This document shows, piece by piece, positions 7,846 to 16,396 of a stretch of DNA of 64,000 nt (positions are counted from its first letter, which is position 1; each line of letters opens with the position of its first letter). Below the pieces are notes generated by a model that did not search any database, was not told where the DNA came from, and was given only the letters and a program-made list of their open reading frames with translations. Location: contig NZ_JANU01000003.1 in the NCBI RefSeq assembly GCF_001044395.1, positions 1 to 64,000 on the forward strand. The letters run 5' to 3'. The translations under genes and the position numbers were made by a program. Source of the stretch: Caenimonas sp. SL110 (GTDB lineage: Bacteria > Pseudomonadota > Gammaproteobacteria > Burkholderiales > Burkholderiaceae_C).

Positions 7846-8498
7846 GATTCATCTCCAATAAAGAGTTTGACCGCGCTGTCGGCCAGCTCGTCGAGTGTGG
7901 CCCCTTTGCGCCTGTCGTACCACTGCGCCGACCAGTTCAGGGCACCGAACATCAGAAGGCGCGCGAGCTTGACCTCGGCGCGCAGCCGGCCACTGTCGTG
8001 CAGCGCCTGGAGCACCGGCATCCACGGCGCTTCGTATTGGCCCTGCAACGCGGCAATGGTCGTGCGCTGGCGCGGCGTGATGGACCTCGCCTCGTACAGC
8101 AGGACCGGAATGAAATCGCTGCCTGGGCCGAGCAACACGTCGAAGTGATTGCGGATGAGCAGGCGCAGCAGCTGCGCGCTGTCGGGTTGCAGCGCGGCAG
8201 CAAGTTCGATTGCCTTGCCCTGCCGCGCAATGGCCGAGCGCATGCCCTCATCCATCACCGCGAACAGCAGCGCGCCCTTGCTCTTGAAGTGATAGAACGG
8301 CGAGCCGCTGCGCATGCCGGCGGCCGCGGCGATGTCGCGGGTGCTGGTGGCGTCGAATCCTTTTCGGCGAAACAGGCGCGCTGCTGTTCGCAGCAGCTCA
8401 CCGCGCCGGTTGCCGTCACCTTGCTCTTCCGGTGTCTTGCGCGGCCGGCCCCGAGGGCGCTTGGGCAGCGCAGCAGGTTCGGTGATGGCGGCTTGCAT
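7842..8498 (-). CDS. TetR-family regulator of the acyl-CoA carboxylase operon
   Basis: A 218-residue TetR protein. A basic RPRGRPRK stretch precedes the helix-turn-helix (TAARLFRRKGFDATSTRDIA to GSPFYHFKSKGALLF). I use the ATG at 8498 because upstream in-frame residues show no family resemblance and run through the intergenic region. It is the first gene of the operon and diverges from the yfiR-like gene; an imperfect inverted repeat at 8530-8547 is a candidate operator. By analogy with AtuR/LiuR-type repressors it probably responds to a pathway acyl-CoA. Confidence 0.88.
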   Translation of the reverse strand: MQAAITEPAALPKRPRGRPRKTPEEQGDGNRRGELLRTAARLFRRKGFDATSTRDIAAAAGMRSGSPFYHFKSKGALLFAVMDEGMRSAIARQGKAIELAAALQPDSAQLLRLLIRNHFDVLLGPGSDFIPVLLYEARSITPRQRTTIAALQGQYEAPWMPVLQALHDSGRLRAEVKLARLLMFGALNWSAQWYDRRKGATLDELADSAVKLFIGDES

Positions 8499-8529
8499 AC
8501 GAAAGACGTTAGCAGAGGCCTTTATTTTT

Positions 8530-8547
8530 AGCAAGCATGCGCTTGGT
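8530..8547. promoter_or_regulatory. Candidate TetR operator
   Basis: The sequence AGCAAGCATGCGCTTGGT contains CAAGC-ATGC-GCTTG with perfect 5-bp arms. It lies 32 bp upstream of the tetR start and between divergent genes, where an autoregulatory TetR site is expected. Assignment is by position and symmetry only. Confidence 0.5.
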
Positions 8548-8599
8548 AAAATTACCATCGCCCCCACGCGCGCCCAGCGCCTTTTATACTGGGGCGCAC

Positions 8600-9202
8600 T
8601 TGAACACCACACCCTTGACTGCCGCGCGACCTGCTCATCCTTGGCCTGCGGCCGCGCTGCTTCGCATGGCGGCGATTGTCCTGCTTGCCTTTGTCGTGGC
8701 CGCGCAGGAGTCGTGGTCGCAGGCGACAGCATCGCCGCGCGAAAGCAGCATCAAGGCGGCCTTCCTGGTCAAGTTCGCAAGCTTTGTCGAATGGCCCGCC
8801 AGCGCATTCGCGCGCCCCGGCCAGCCGCTGGTGATCGGCGTGTCGGACGACGATGAATTTCAGGCCGACCTGGAGCAACTGGTCACCGGACGAACCGTGG
8901 ACGAGCGGCCCGTGGTCGTGCGCAAGATCGCCGAAGGCGCAGTCCCGGCAGGGGTGCATGTGCTCTACCTGGGCCCGCGCCGCGATTCGCGCCTGCGCGA
9001 ACTCATCCAGAGCATCAGGGGTCCGGTGCTGATCGTGACCAGCCAGGCGCAGGGCTTGCAGGCCGGCAGCGTCATCAACTTTTCGTCGGAGGGCGGCAGG
9101 GTGCGTTTTTCGGCATCGCTCGCAGCAGCCGAAAGGCACCAGCTGCGGCTCAGTGCGCGCCTGCTTGCCGTGGCGCAATTCATCGATGGGGGGCTGCGTT
9201 GA
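8600..9202 (+). CDS. YfiR-like periplasmic signalling protein
   Basis: About 200 residues from a TTG at 8600; an ATG at 8666 is the alternative. The N-terminus has a hydrophobic signal segment (AAIVLLAFVVAAQ) ending near WSQA. The mature part begins ESSIKAAFLVKFASFVEWP and contains GRTVDERPVVVRKI and VINFSSEGGRVRFSASL, the pattern of the YfiR/DUF4154 family. In Pseudomonas, YfiR is a periplasmic inhibitor of the CHASE8-containing YfiN. Here the next gene overlaps it by four bases (TTGA) and encodes a membrane histidine kinase, so this protein probably gates that kinase. Confidence 0.8.
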   Translation: MNTTPLTAARPAHPWPAAALLRMAAIVLLAFVVAAQESWSQATASPRESSIKAAFLVKFASFVEWPASAFARPGQPLVIGVSDDDEFQADLEQLVTGRTVDERPVVVRKIAEGAVPAGVHVLYLGPRRDSRLRELIQSIRGPVLIVTSQAQGLQAGSVINFSSEGGRVRFSASLAAAERHQLRLSARLLAVAQFIDGGLR

Positions 9203-11433
9203 AATTCCCCGCCATCCGTTCGATACGGCAAAAGCTCAACCTGATCCTCACATCGACCACGATGCTCGCGCTGATGATTGCCGGCATCGCGCTGGTGGTC
9301 TTCGACACCCGCAGCCAGATGATTGCGATGGAAACCGACCTGATCACGCAGGCCGACATCATGGGACTGGTCAGCGGGCCCGCGCTCGCCTTCGACGACT
9401 CGAAAGTGGCTTCGGAAAACCTGCGCGTGCTGCGCGCGAAACCCAATGTCACGGCGGCCGTGCTGTTTGGCGCCAGGGGCGATGTGTTCGCCGCCTACCA
9501 GGCCCCCGAAGCCGTGGGCAGCGCCCTGCCCGCCCAGGCGCAACCGATTGGCCTGGCCTTCGACCGGACCTGGGTCCATGTGTGGCGCCCGGTGCTTTCC
9601 AATCGCGAGCAGGTGGGCATGGTCTACCTGCAGGCGCGCCATGACCTGCTGGACCGCGCGCTGGAATATCTGGGTGTTCTCACCTTGATATTGACCATGG
9701 CCCTGGCAGGAGCGCTGGTCTGGTCCAACCGCATGCAGCGCATGGTGACCGAGCCCATCCTGCAGATCAGCGACGTGGCGCGCCGCATCCAGCGGGGACC
9801 CAACTTCGACCTGCGTGCGGAGCGCACCAGCGAAGACGAGATCGGCGACCTGGTGAACGTGTTCAATTCCATGCTCGACGAGCTCGGGCGGCGTGCGCAA
9901 ACGCTGGAAGCAGCCGTGGCCGCACTGCGTGCCAGCGACGAGCGCTACCAGCTTGCCGTGCGTGGGTCGAGCGCGGGTCTCTGGGACTGGGACATGCTGG
10001 CCCATACGATGTTCTACTCGCCGCGTCTGCGGCAGTTGCTTGGCTACACCGCGCTGGAATTTCCAGACCTGCCGTCTTCGCTCGCGAATGTCATGAACGA
10101 GCAAGACCTGGAGATCGCGCGCGAGGCGCTGCGGCTGCACCTGAGCGACGAGCAGCCCTACCAGGTCGAGTGCCGCCTGCGCCTGAAGTCGGGCGAGTGG
10201 CGCTGGTTTCTCATCAACGGCATGGCGCAAAAGAACGCGCTCGGACAGGCGTTTCGAATGGCAGGCTCGGTCATCGACGTGAGCGAGCGCAAGCGGGCCG
10301 AGCAGGTCCTGCAAGAGGCCAATCGCGCCAAGGATGAATTCATTGCAACGCTCGCGCACGAACTGCGCAATCCGCTCGCCCCCATCCGCACCGGCCTGGA
10401 GATCCTGAAGAAGGACAAGGCCAACGGCCCTGCGTCGGCACGCGCCCGGGAGACGATGGAGCGGCAGCTGGTTCACATGATCCGGCTCATCGACGACCTG
10501 CTCGATATCTCGCGCATCAACAGCGGCAAGATCCGGCTGGAGACTTCGCGCATGAGTCTGGCCACGGCGGTGGAAAGCGCGGTGGAGATCAGCCGGCCCG
10601 CCATCGAGGCGCGCGGCCATGCGCTCACGGTGGAACTGTCGCCGTCGCCGATCGAGCTGATGGCCGACGCCACGCGCCTGGCACAGGCTCTGGGAAACCT
10701 GCTGAACAACGCGGCCAAGTACACGCCGTCCGGCGGCCATATCCGCGTGGCGGCGCACCAGGAAGCCAACCTGGCCGTCATCGAGGTCTCGGACAACGGC
10801 GTGGGCATTCCTGCGCAGATGCAGGAGAAGGTGTTCGCACTTTTCACGCAGGTGGGGCGCACGCTCGATCGCTCGCAAGGCGGCCTGGGGATTGGTCTGT
10901 ACCTGGTGCGCAGCCTGGTGGAGATGCACGGCGGCACGGTGACCGCCGCGAGCGATGGACCTGGCAAGGGGAGCACGTTCACGGTTCGCATTCCGTGTCT
11001 GCTTCAGCCGGCGCCGCAGGCTGCGCCGCGCATGACGGAGCCCGAGACGCCGGTGAACTCCGGCTTGAAGGTGCTGGTGGTGGACGACAACGTCGATGCC
11101 GCCGAGACCCTGGCCACCGTGCTCGAAATGACGGGCCGCCGCACGCGCGCCGTGTTCGATGGACGTGCAGTGCTCGACGCCGCGCGTGCGTTCGAACCCG
11201 ATGTGATCCTGCTCGATATCGGCCTGCCGGGGCTGACCGGCTATGAAGTGGCAAAGTTGCTGCGCGCCGACCCGAGGTTCAGCCGCACGTTGCTGGTGGC
11301 CCTGACCGGCTGGGGCGGCGAGGAAGACCGCCGCAAGTCGCGCGAGGCGGGGTTCGACGAACACCTGACGAAGCCGGTGGACCTGTCGGCGATCGAGCCT
11401 TTGCTGGCGAGGCTGGCGGATGCGGTGAAGTGA
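9199..11433 (+). CDS. Hybrid sensor histidine kinase (CHASE8-like, HAMP, PAS, HisKA, HATPase, receiver)
   Basis: A 744-residue inner-membrane kinase from a TTG start overlapping the yfiR-like stop. A first membrane helix (about 13-35), a periplasmic domain with the ALAFDD pattern of YfiN-like sensors and a second helix (about 155-172) come first. A HAMP region, a PAS domain (about 245-365), HisKA with the phosphorylatable His near residue 387 (LAHELRNPLAP), an ATPase domain (NLLNNAAKYT, DNGVGIP, GGLGIGLYLV) and a receiver with Asp near 673 (VILLDIGLPG) follow. The receiver suggests a phosphorelay. No separate response regulator or phosphotransfer protein is adjacent, so the output is unknown. 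Confidence 0.9.
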   Translation: MKFPAIRSIRQKLNLILTSTTMLALMIAGIALVVFDTRSQMIAMETDLITQADIMGLVSGPALAFDDSKVASENLRVLRAKPNVTAAVLFGARGDVFAAYQAPEAVGSALPAQAQPIGLAFDRTWVHVWRPVLSNREQVGMVYLQARHDLLDRALEYLGVLTLILTMALAGALVWSNRMQRMVTEPILQISDVARRIQRGPNFDLRAERTSEDEIGDLVNVFNSMLDELGRRAQTLEAAVAALRASDERYQLAVRGSSAGLWDWDMLAHTMFYSPRLRQLLGYTALEFPDLPSSLANVMNEQDLEIAREALRLHLSDEQPYQVECRLRLKSGEWRWFLINGMAQKNALGQAFRMAGSVIDVSERKRAEQVLQEANRAKDEFIATLAHELRNPLAPIRTGLEILKKDKANGPASARARETMERQLVHMIRLIDDLLDISRINSGKIRLETSRMSLATAVESAVEISRPAIEARGHALTVELSPSPIELMADATRLAQALGNLLNNAAKYTPSGGHIRVAAHQEANLAVIEVSDNGVGIPAQMQEKVFALFTQVGRTLDRSQGGLGIGLYLVRSLVEMHGGTVTAASDGPGKGSTFTVRIPCLLQPAPQAAPRMTEPETPVNSGLKVLVVDDNVDAAETLATVLEMTGRRTRAVFDGRAVLDAARAFEPDVILLDIGLPGLTGYEVAKLLRADPRFSRTLLVALTGWGGEEDRRKSREAGFDEHLTKPVDLSAIEPLLARLADAVK

Positions 11434-11474
11434 GTGGCTCGCGTTGCCAGCGCGATGCGGCGCCTGAAATCCGG

Positions 11475-11562
11475 CTGTCATGCCGGGCTTGACCCGGCAT
11501 CCACCGCGCAGCGGCAACGGCCCTCGAAGACATGGACTGCGGATCAAATGCGCAATGACAGC
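11475..11562. repeat. Family A two-hairpin repeat
   Basis: A full copy (TGTCATGCCGGGC..CCGGCATCC to TGCGG..GCAATGACAG) sits between the kinase stop and the aldehyde dehydrogenase start. The second hairpin is slightly decayed (ATCAAATGCG). Confidence 0.85.
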
Positions 11563-11658
11563 CATTCACCGACAGCCGCCGCAATTCCCACCCCGCAGCA
11601 CCCCATCCCCGATTGCCTCAAAATAGCTTCTTTCGCCCGCTCCCCGAGGACTCTTCCC

Positions 11659-13098
11659 ATGACCTACCCCAACACACAACTCTTCATCGACGGCAAGTGG
11701 CAGGACGCTGCCGGCGGCAAATCGCTCGCCGTGTTCAACCCGGCCACCGGCGCTGAAATCGGTCGCGTCGCGCACGCCGAAATCGCCGACCTGGACCGCG
11801 CACTGGCAGCTGCGCAAAAGGGCTTCGAGAAGTGGCGCGACATGCCCCCGATCGAGCGCAACAAGATCATGCGCAAGGCCGCTGCGCTGATGCGTGAACG
11901 CGCCGGCGCGATCGGTCTGCTGCTCACCCAGGAACAGGGCAAGCCACTGGTCGAGGCCAAGGGCGAAGCCATGGCTGCCGCCGACATCATCGAATGGTTC
12001 GCCGACGAAGGCCTGCGTGTCTACGGCCGCATCGTGCCGGGGCGCTTCAACCTCACGACGCGCCAGATGGTGCTCAAGGACCCGGTCGGCCCCGTGGCTG
12101 CTTTCACGCCGTGGAACTTCCCGATCAACCAGGTCGTTCGCAAGATGGCCGCAGCGCTCGCCACCGGCTGTTCGATGATCGTCAAGGCCCCGGAAGAAAC
12201 CCCGGCAGCCCCCGCAGAACTCATACGCGCATTTGCAGATGCAGGCCTGCCCGATGGCGTGCTGGGCCTGGTCTACGGCAACCCGGCTGATATCTCCAAC
12301 TACCTCATCCCGCACCCGATCATCCGCAAGATCACCTTCACCGGCTCCACGCCCGTGGGCAAGCAGCTGGCCGCGCTGGCCGGCAAGCACATGAAGCGCG
12401 TGACGATGGAGCTCGGCGGCCACGCCCCCGTGATCGTTGCAGAAGACGCCGATGTCGCACTGGCGGTCAAGTCTGCAGGCGCGGCCAAGTTCCGCAATGC
12501 CGGCCAGGTCTGCATTTCGCCCACTCGATTCCTGGTGCATGAAAGCATCAAGAACGATTTCGCTGCGGCGCTCATCAAGTACACGCAGGGCCTGAAGGTA
12601 GGCGACGGCGCTGCCGAAGGCACCACGATGGGCCCGCTGGCCAATCCGCGCCGCGTGACCGCGATGGCCGAGTTCACCGCCGATGCCGTCAAGCACGGCG
12701 CCACGGTGGCCCACGGCGGCGAACGCATCGGCAGCGAAGGCAACTTCTGGCAGCCCACGATCCTGACCGACGTGCCGCTGCACGCCAAGGTGTTCAACGA
12801 CGAGCCGTTCGGCCCGATGGCCGCGATTCGCAGCTTCAACGTGCTGGAAGACGCGATTGCCGAAGCCAATCGCCTGCCGTTTGGCCTGGCCGGTTATGCG
12901 TTCACGCGCTCGCTGAAGAACTCGGACCTGCTGGCCCGCCGCATGGAAGTCGGCATGCTCTGGATCAACATGCCCGCCCTGCCATCGGCCGAAATGCCGT
13001 TCGGCGGCGTGAAGGATTCGGGCTACGGCTCCGAAGGCGGACCGGAAGCCATGGACGCTTACCTGAACGCGCGGGCTGTGTCGATCAACAACGTCTGA
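11659..13098 (+). CDS. gabD: NAD(P)-dependent succinate-semialdehyde dehydrogenase
   Basis: A 479-residue aldehyde dehydrogenase. The ATG at 11659 follows a GAGGA site at 11646-11650; earlier in-frame starts read through the repeat. Motifs: [13 protein letters not shown], the Rossmann GSTPVGK, catalytic Glu in MELGGHAPV and catalytic Cys in [12 protein letters not shown]. The overall pattern ([21 protein letters not shown]) fits the succinate-semialdehyde dehydrogenase group, which oxidises succinate semialdehyde to succinate. It stands alone without a GABA aminotransferase, so a related aldehyde is possible. Confidence 0.85.
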   Translation: MTYPNTQLFIDGKWQDAAGGKSLAVFNPATGAEIGRVAHAEIADLDRALAAAQKGFEKWRDMPPIERNKIMRKAAALMRERAGAIGLLLTQEQGKPLVEAKGEAMAAADIIEWFADEGLRVYGRIVPGRFNLTTRQMVLKDPVGPVAAFTPWNFPINQVVRKMAAALATGCSMIVKAPEETPAAPAELIRAFADAGLPDGVLGLVYGNPADISNYLIPHPIIRKITFTGSTPVGKQLAALAGKHMKRVTMELGGHAPVIVAEDADVALAVKSAGAAKFRNAGQVCISPTRFLVHESIKNDFAAALIKYTQGLKVGDGAAEGTTMGPLANPRRVTAMAEFTADAVKHGATVAHGGERIGSEGNFWQPTILTDVPLHAKVFNDEPFGPMAAIRSFNVLEDAIAEANRLPFGLAGYAFTRSLKNSDLLARRMEVGMLWINMPALPSAEMPFGGVKDSGYGSEGGPEAMDAYLNARAVSINNV

Positions 13099-13103
13099 TC
13101 GAG

Positions 13104-13247
13104 CGCAGTATCCGCTTCGCGGTGGATGCCGGGTCGAGCCCGGCATGACAGCCCTTTGACTGTCATTGCGGACTTGATCCGCAATCCATCTGTGATCTGG
13201 CGCGGTCGCCGCTTCGCGGTGGATGCCGGATCGAGCCCGGCATGACA
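13104..13247. repeat. Family A repeat, one partial and one full copy
   Basis: A partial copy (TCCGCTTCGCGG then GGATGCCGGG..CCCGGCATGACAG, to about 13151) is followed by a full reverse-oriented copy from about 13160. Both lie between the convergent ends of neighbouring hairpins and upstream of the penicillin-binding protein gene. Confidence 0.85.
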
Positions 13248-13339
13248 AGCCCCCCGATTTGCGGGCAATCCACCCGTTACTGTCGCGCTCGCGTCCTACA
13301 CCCCTGAACCGGTGCGCCGCCTAAATTGTCAGGCGCACC

Positions 13340-16072
13340 ATGAAAACATTTTTCCTCAACGTCTGGGCGCGACTTCAAGCGCTTGTACTGGCGCTCTACG
13401 GCAAGCTCCGGCGCCGCCCCGCATGGCTGCTGGTCATCGTGCCGGCATTCTTCGCCACAGCGGTCGCGGCCTACATCCTGGTGCTGATCCCGTTCACGCC
13501 CAGCATCGCCGACATCAAGAAGGTTCGCGCCGACAAGCCCACCGTCGTGCTGAGCGCCGACGGCAAGGAGCTCGCGCAGTTCAAGCGCATCAACCGCGAA
13601 TGGGTCAAGCTCGATGCCATTTCGCCAACCGTCGTCAACGCACTGCTGGCCACCGAAGACCATCGCTTCTACAAGCATGGCGGACTTGACCTGCGCCGCA
13701 CCGCATCGGCTGTCTACCAGACCATGACCGGCTCGGTGCAGGGCGGCTCGACCATCACGCAGCAGCTCGCGCGCAACATGTTTCCCGAGGACATTGGCCG
13801 CTCCCAGACCGTGACCCGCAAGGTCAAGGAAGCGATCACAGCGCTGAAGATCGAACGCATCTACTCCAAGGACGAGATCCTGGAGATGTACCTGAACACG
13901 GTGCCCTTCCTCTACAACGCGTATGGCATCGAGATGGCGGCGCAGACGTATTTCGACAAGCCGGCCAGGCAGCTCGACGTGCTGGAAGGCGCGACGCTGA
14001 TCGGCATGCTCAAGGGCACGAGCTACTACAACCCGGTGCTCAACCCCGAGCGCGCGGTCGCACGCCGCAACACGGTGATGCAGCAGCTCGTGAAGTTCGA
14101 CAAGATCAAGCAGGCCGAGTTCGACACGCTCAAGGCGCGACCGCTGGGCCTGAACTTCGAGCGCCAGAACGAGGACCTGGGCCTGGCGCCTCACCTCACG
14201 CAGCAGCTGCGCCGCTGGCTGATCTCATGGGCTGACGAGAAGGGCTACAACATCTACGCCGACGGGCTGGTCGTGCGCACGACCATCGACTCACGCTTGC
14301 AGCAACTGGCCACCGAGGCCGTCACACGCCAGTCGGACAAGCTGCAGGTTTTTGCGGACAACGCCTGGGGCAAGCGCATGGGCGCGAACAAGCAGTTGCT
14401 CGACACCTTCACACGCGAAAGCGCGCAGTACCGTGAAGCCCGCGAAGCGGGGCTCGCCGATGCCGAAGCACTCAAGCGCGTGCAGGGCGATGCCGAGGTG
14501 ATGAAGGCACTCTGGACGTCCAAGACCACCCTGCAATCCGCCTTCCTGGCGATGGACCCCAGCAGCGGCCAGATCCGCGCATGGGTCGGCAGCCGCGACT
14601 TTCGCAAGGACCAGTTCGACCATGTCCAGCAGGCCCGGCGCCAGCCCGGCTCCACCTTCAAGCCGTTCGTGTACGGCGCGGCATTCGAGCAGGGCATGAG
14701 CTCGCAGCAGACATTCATGGATGGCCCGGTCGAAATACGCATCGACGCGCGCACGGTCTGGAAGCCCACCGACATGCACGGCTCGACCAACGCGCCGATG
14801 ACCGTTCGCGACGGCCTGGCGCAGTCCAAGAACACCATCACCGCCCAGGTCATGCAACAGGTCGGGCCGTCCCGGGTCGCCAAGGTGGCCTACGACATGG
14901 GTGTGCGCGAGAGCAAGCTCGATGTGGTTCCATCGCTGGCGCTGGGCACCAGCCCCGTGACGCTCAAGGAAATGGTCAGCGCCTACAGCACGATCGCCAA
15001 CAACGGCCAGTATGTGGAACCGTTCCTGGTGGTGAGCGTCGGCGATCGCGACAACAACGTCATCGAAGCCTTCAACCCCAAGGGGGCGCAACAGGGCCTG
15101 GCGACCGCCGCGGCGCAGACGCTGCTGGATGTCTTGCGCAGCGCCATCGACAAGGGCACGGGCATCGGTATCCGCGCGCGCTTCGGCATACAGGGGGACG
15201 TGGCGGGCAAGACCGGCACCACCCAGGACAACACCGACGGCTGGTTCATCCTGATGCACCCGAACATTGTGTCGGGCGCATGGGTCGGGTTCAACGACAA
15301 CCGCATCACGATGGGCGACGAATGGGGACAGGGCTCGCGCAACGCGCTCAATATCGTGGGTGATTTTGTGCAGCAGTCGATGAAGGCGAAGATCGTGGAC
15401 ACGAAGGCGGTGTTCGCAGCACCCAAGGAAACCAACGTGCTGGACCGGATGAACGACTGGCTGAACAGCGTGTTCCAGGCACCGGTGGAGCAGCCGACCA
15501 TCACGGTTGATTCGGTGCCGGTTCAGCAACCCGCGAGAGAGTCTGGCGAATCGACGGTCGTCGTGGTGCCGCCGCTGTCGCAGGGGCAAGGTGAGCTGAT
15601 CCAGCCGTCGCAGCGCGTGCCTGTCGCGGAGCCGCGCGAATATGTGATCCGCGAGTACAGCAACGCGCCGCGCGAAGCTCGCGACTATCCGCAGCGCGGT
15701 GAGTACCAGCCGCGAGGTGAGTACCAGCAGCGCGAGATCCAGCGCGACCCGAGGGACCAGCGCAGCTTTCCGCGTCCGGGCGATGCACCGCCTTCCGGCG
15801 ACTACCGTCGCTTCACCCCGCCTGACGGCACGGCCCGTGTCGAGCGACCTGCACAGGTGGTTGTCGTGCCGCCGCTGCAGCCGTCGCAGCCCATCGACAC
15901 ACGCCCGGCAGAGACGCGCCCGGTTGAGAGGCCGGTTCCACCGAGCTACTCATCGCCGCAGCCCATCCAGACGATTCCGTCGCCCTCTTCCGGCTTGACG
16001 CAGGTGGTCCCCGCATCGCGAGACAGCCAGCGCATCATTGCCGAGCCGGACGGCCCGGTCGCGCCGCGCTAG
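13340..16072 (+). CDS. mrcA: Penicillin-binding protein 1A (bifunctional transglycosylase/transpeptidase)
   Basis: A 910-residue class A PBP that polymerises and cross-links peptidoglycan in the periplasm. One N-terminal membrane anchor (about 30-52) precedes a GT51 domain with ATEDHRFYKHGGLD and GGSTITQQLARN. A long insert leads to the transpeptidase domain with the nucleophile Ser in QPGSTFKPF, then AQSKNT and AGKTGTT. After about residue 730 the protein becomes a Pro/Arg/Gln-rich, low-complexity tail with repeated GEYQ-type units (EYQPRGEYQQR), probably disordered in the periplasm. Total length is above the common 750-850. Confidence 0.93.
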   Translation: MKTFFLNVWARLQALVLALYGKLRRRPAWLLVIVPAFFATAVAAYILVLIPFTPSIADIKKVRADKPTVVLSADGKELAQFKRINREWVKLDAISPTVVNALLATEDHRFYKHGGLDLRRTASAVYQTMTGSVQGGSTITQQLARNMFPEDIGRSQTVTRKVKEAITALKIERIYSKDEILEMYLNTVPFLYNAYGIEMAAQTYFDKPARQLDVLEGATLIGMLKGTSYYNPVLNPERAVARRNTVMQQLVKFDKIKQAEFDTLKARPLGLNFERQNEDLGLAPHLTQQLRRWLISWADEKGYNIYADGLVVRTTIDSRLQQLATEAVTRQSDKLQVFADNAWGKRMGANKQLLDTFTRESAQYREAREAGLADAEALKRVQGDAEVMKALWTSKTTLQSAFLAMDPSSGQIRAWVGSRDFRKDQFDHVQQARRQPGSTFKPFVYGAAFEQGMSSQQTFMDGPVEIRIDARTVWKPTDMHGSTNAPMTVRDGLAQSKNTITAQVMQQVGPSRVAKVAYDMGVRESKLDVVPSLALGTSPVTLKEMVSAYSTIANNGQYVEPFLVVSVGDRDNNVIEAFNPKGAQQGLATAAAQTLLDVLRSAIDKGTGIGIRARFGIQGDVAGKTGTTQDNTDGWFILMHPNIVSGAWVGFNDNRITMGDEWGQGSRNALNIVGDFVQQSMKAKIVDTKAVFAAPKETNVLDRMNDWLNSVFQAPVEQPTITVDSVPVQQPARESGESTVVVVPPLSQGQGELIQPSQRVPVAEPREYVIREYSNAPREARDYPQRGEYQPRGEYQQREIQRDPRDQRSFPRPGDAPPSGDYRRFTPPDGTARVERPAQVVVVPPLQPSQPIDTRPAETRPVERPVPPSYSSPQPIQTIPSPSSGLTQVVPASRDSQRIIAEPDGPVAPR

Positions 16073-16088
16073 CCCGATCTGACTCGTT

Positions 16089-16124
16089 GAAGACATGGAT
16101 TGCGGATCAAGTCCGCAATGACAG
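16089..16124. repeat. Half copy of the family A repeat
   Basis: Only the second hairpin (ATTGCGGATCAAGTCCGCAATGACAG) is present, between the convergent PBP1A gene and the small membrane protein gene. It could serve as a transcription stop between them. Confidence 0.75.
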
Positions 16125-16135
16125 CCGGGAACAGC

Positions 16136-16357
16136 TCAGCCCTTCTTCGTGCCCAGCACCAGCAGCGCCGCACCCGCGACGATGGAGACGATGCCCGCCC
16201 ACAAGGGAATGTTGACGGTCTCTTTTTCCTTGACGGAAAGCTCGATCGGTCCGAGCTTCACGGCGGTGGTTTCCTTGGTGTAGCTGAACCCGCCGTAGAC
16301 AAGTGCGAGCGCGCCCGCTGCGATGAGGATGATCGCGATCAGCTTGGTGCTGGACAT
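16136..16357 (-). CDS. Small two-helix membrane protein, DUF3185-like
   Basis: A 73-residue protein with a hydrophobic helix (LIAIILIAAGALALVYGG), a polar middle (about 28-48) and a second helix (WAGIVSIVAGAALLVLG) ending KKG. The ATG at 16357 begins MSSTKLIAI; the earlier in-frame start adds nine residues without a better signal. It resembles small DUF3185 membrane proteins by layout. Function unknown. Confidence 0.7.
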   Translation of the reverse strand: MSSTKLIAIILIAAGALALVYGGFSYTKETTAVKLGPIELSVKEKETVNIPLWAGIVSIVAGAALLVLGTKKG

Positions 16358-16396
16358 GGATGGGCTCCTGGAATGAAAACCCATTGTGCTCGCAAG

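Noticed and set aside
8965..11565. Long minus-strand open frame opposite the hybrid kinase
   Set aside because: It is a shadow of the kinase reading frame with no recognisable fold; the plus strand has intact HAMP, PAS, HisKA, HATPase and receiver motifs.
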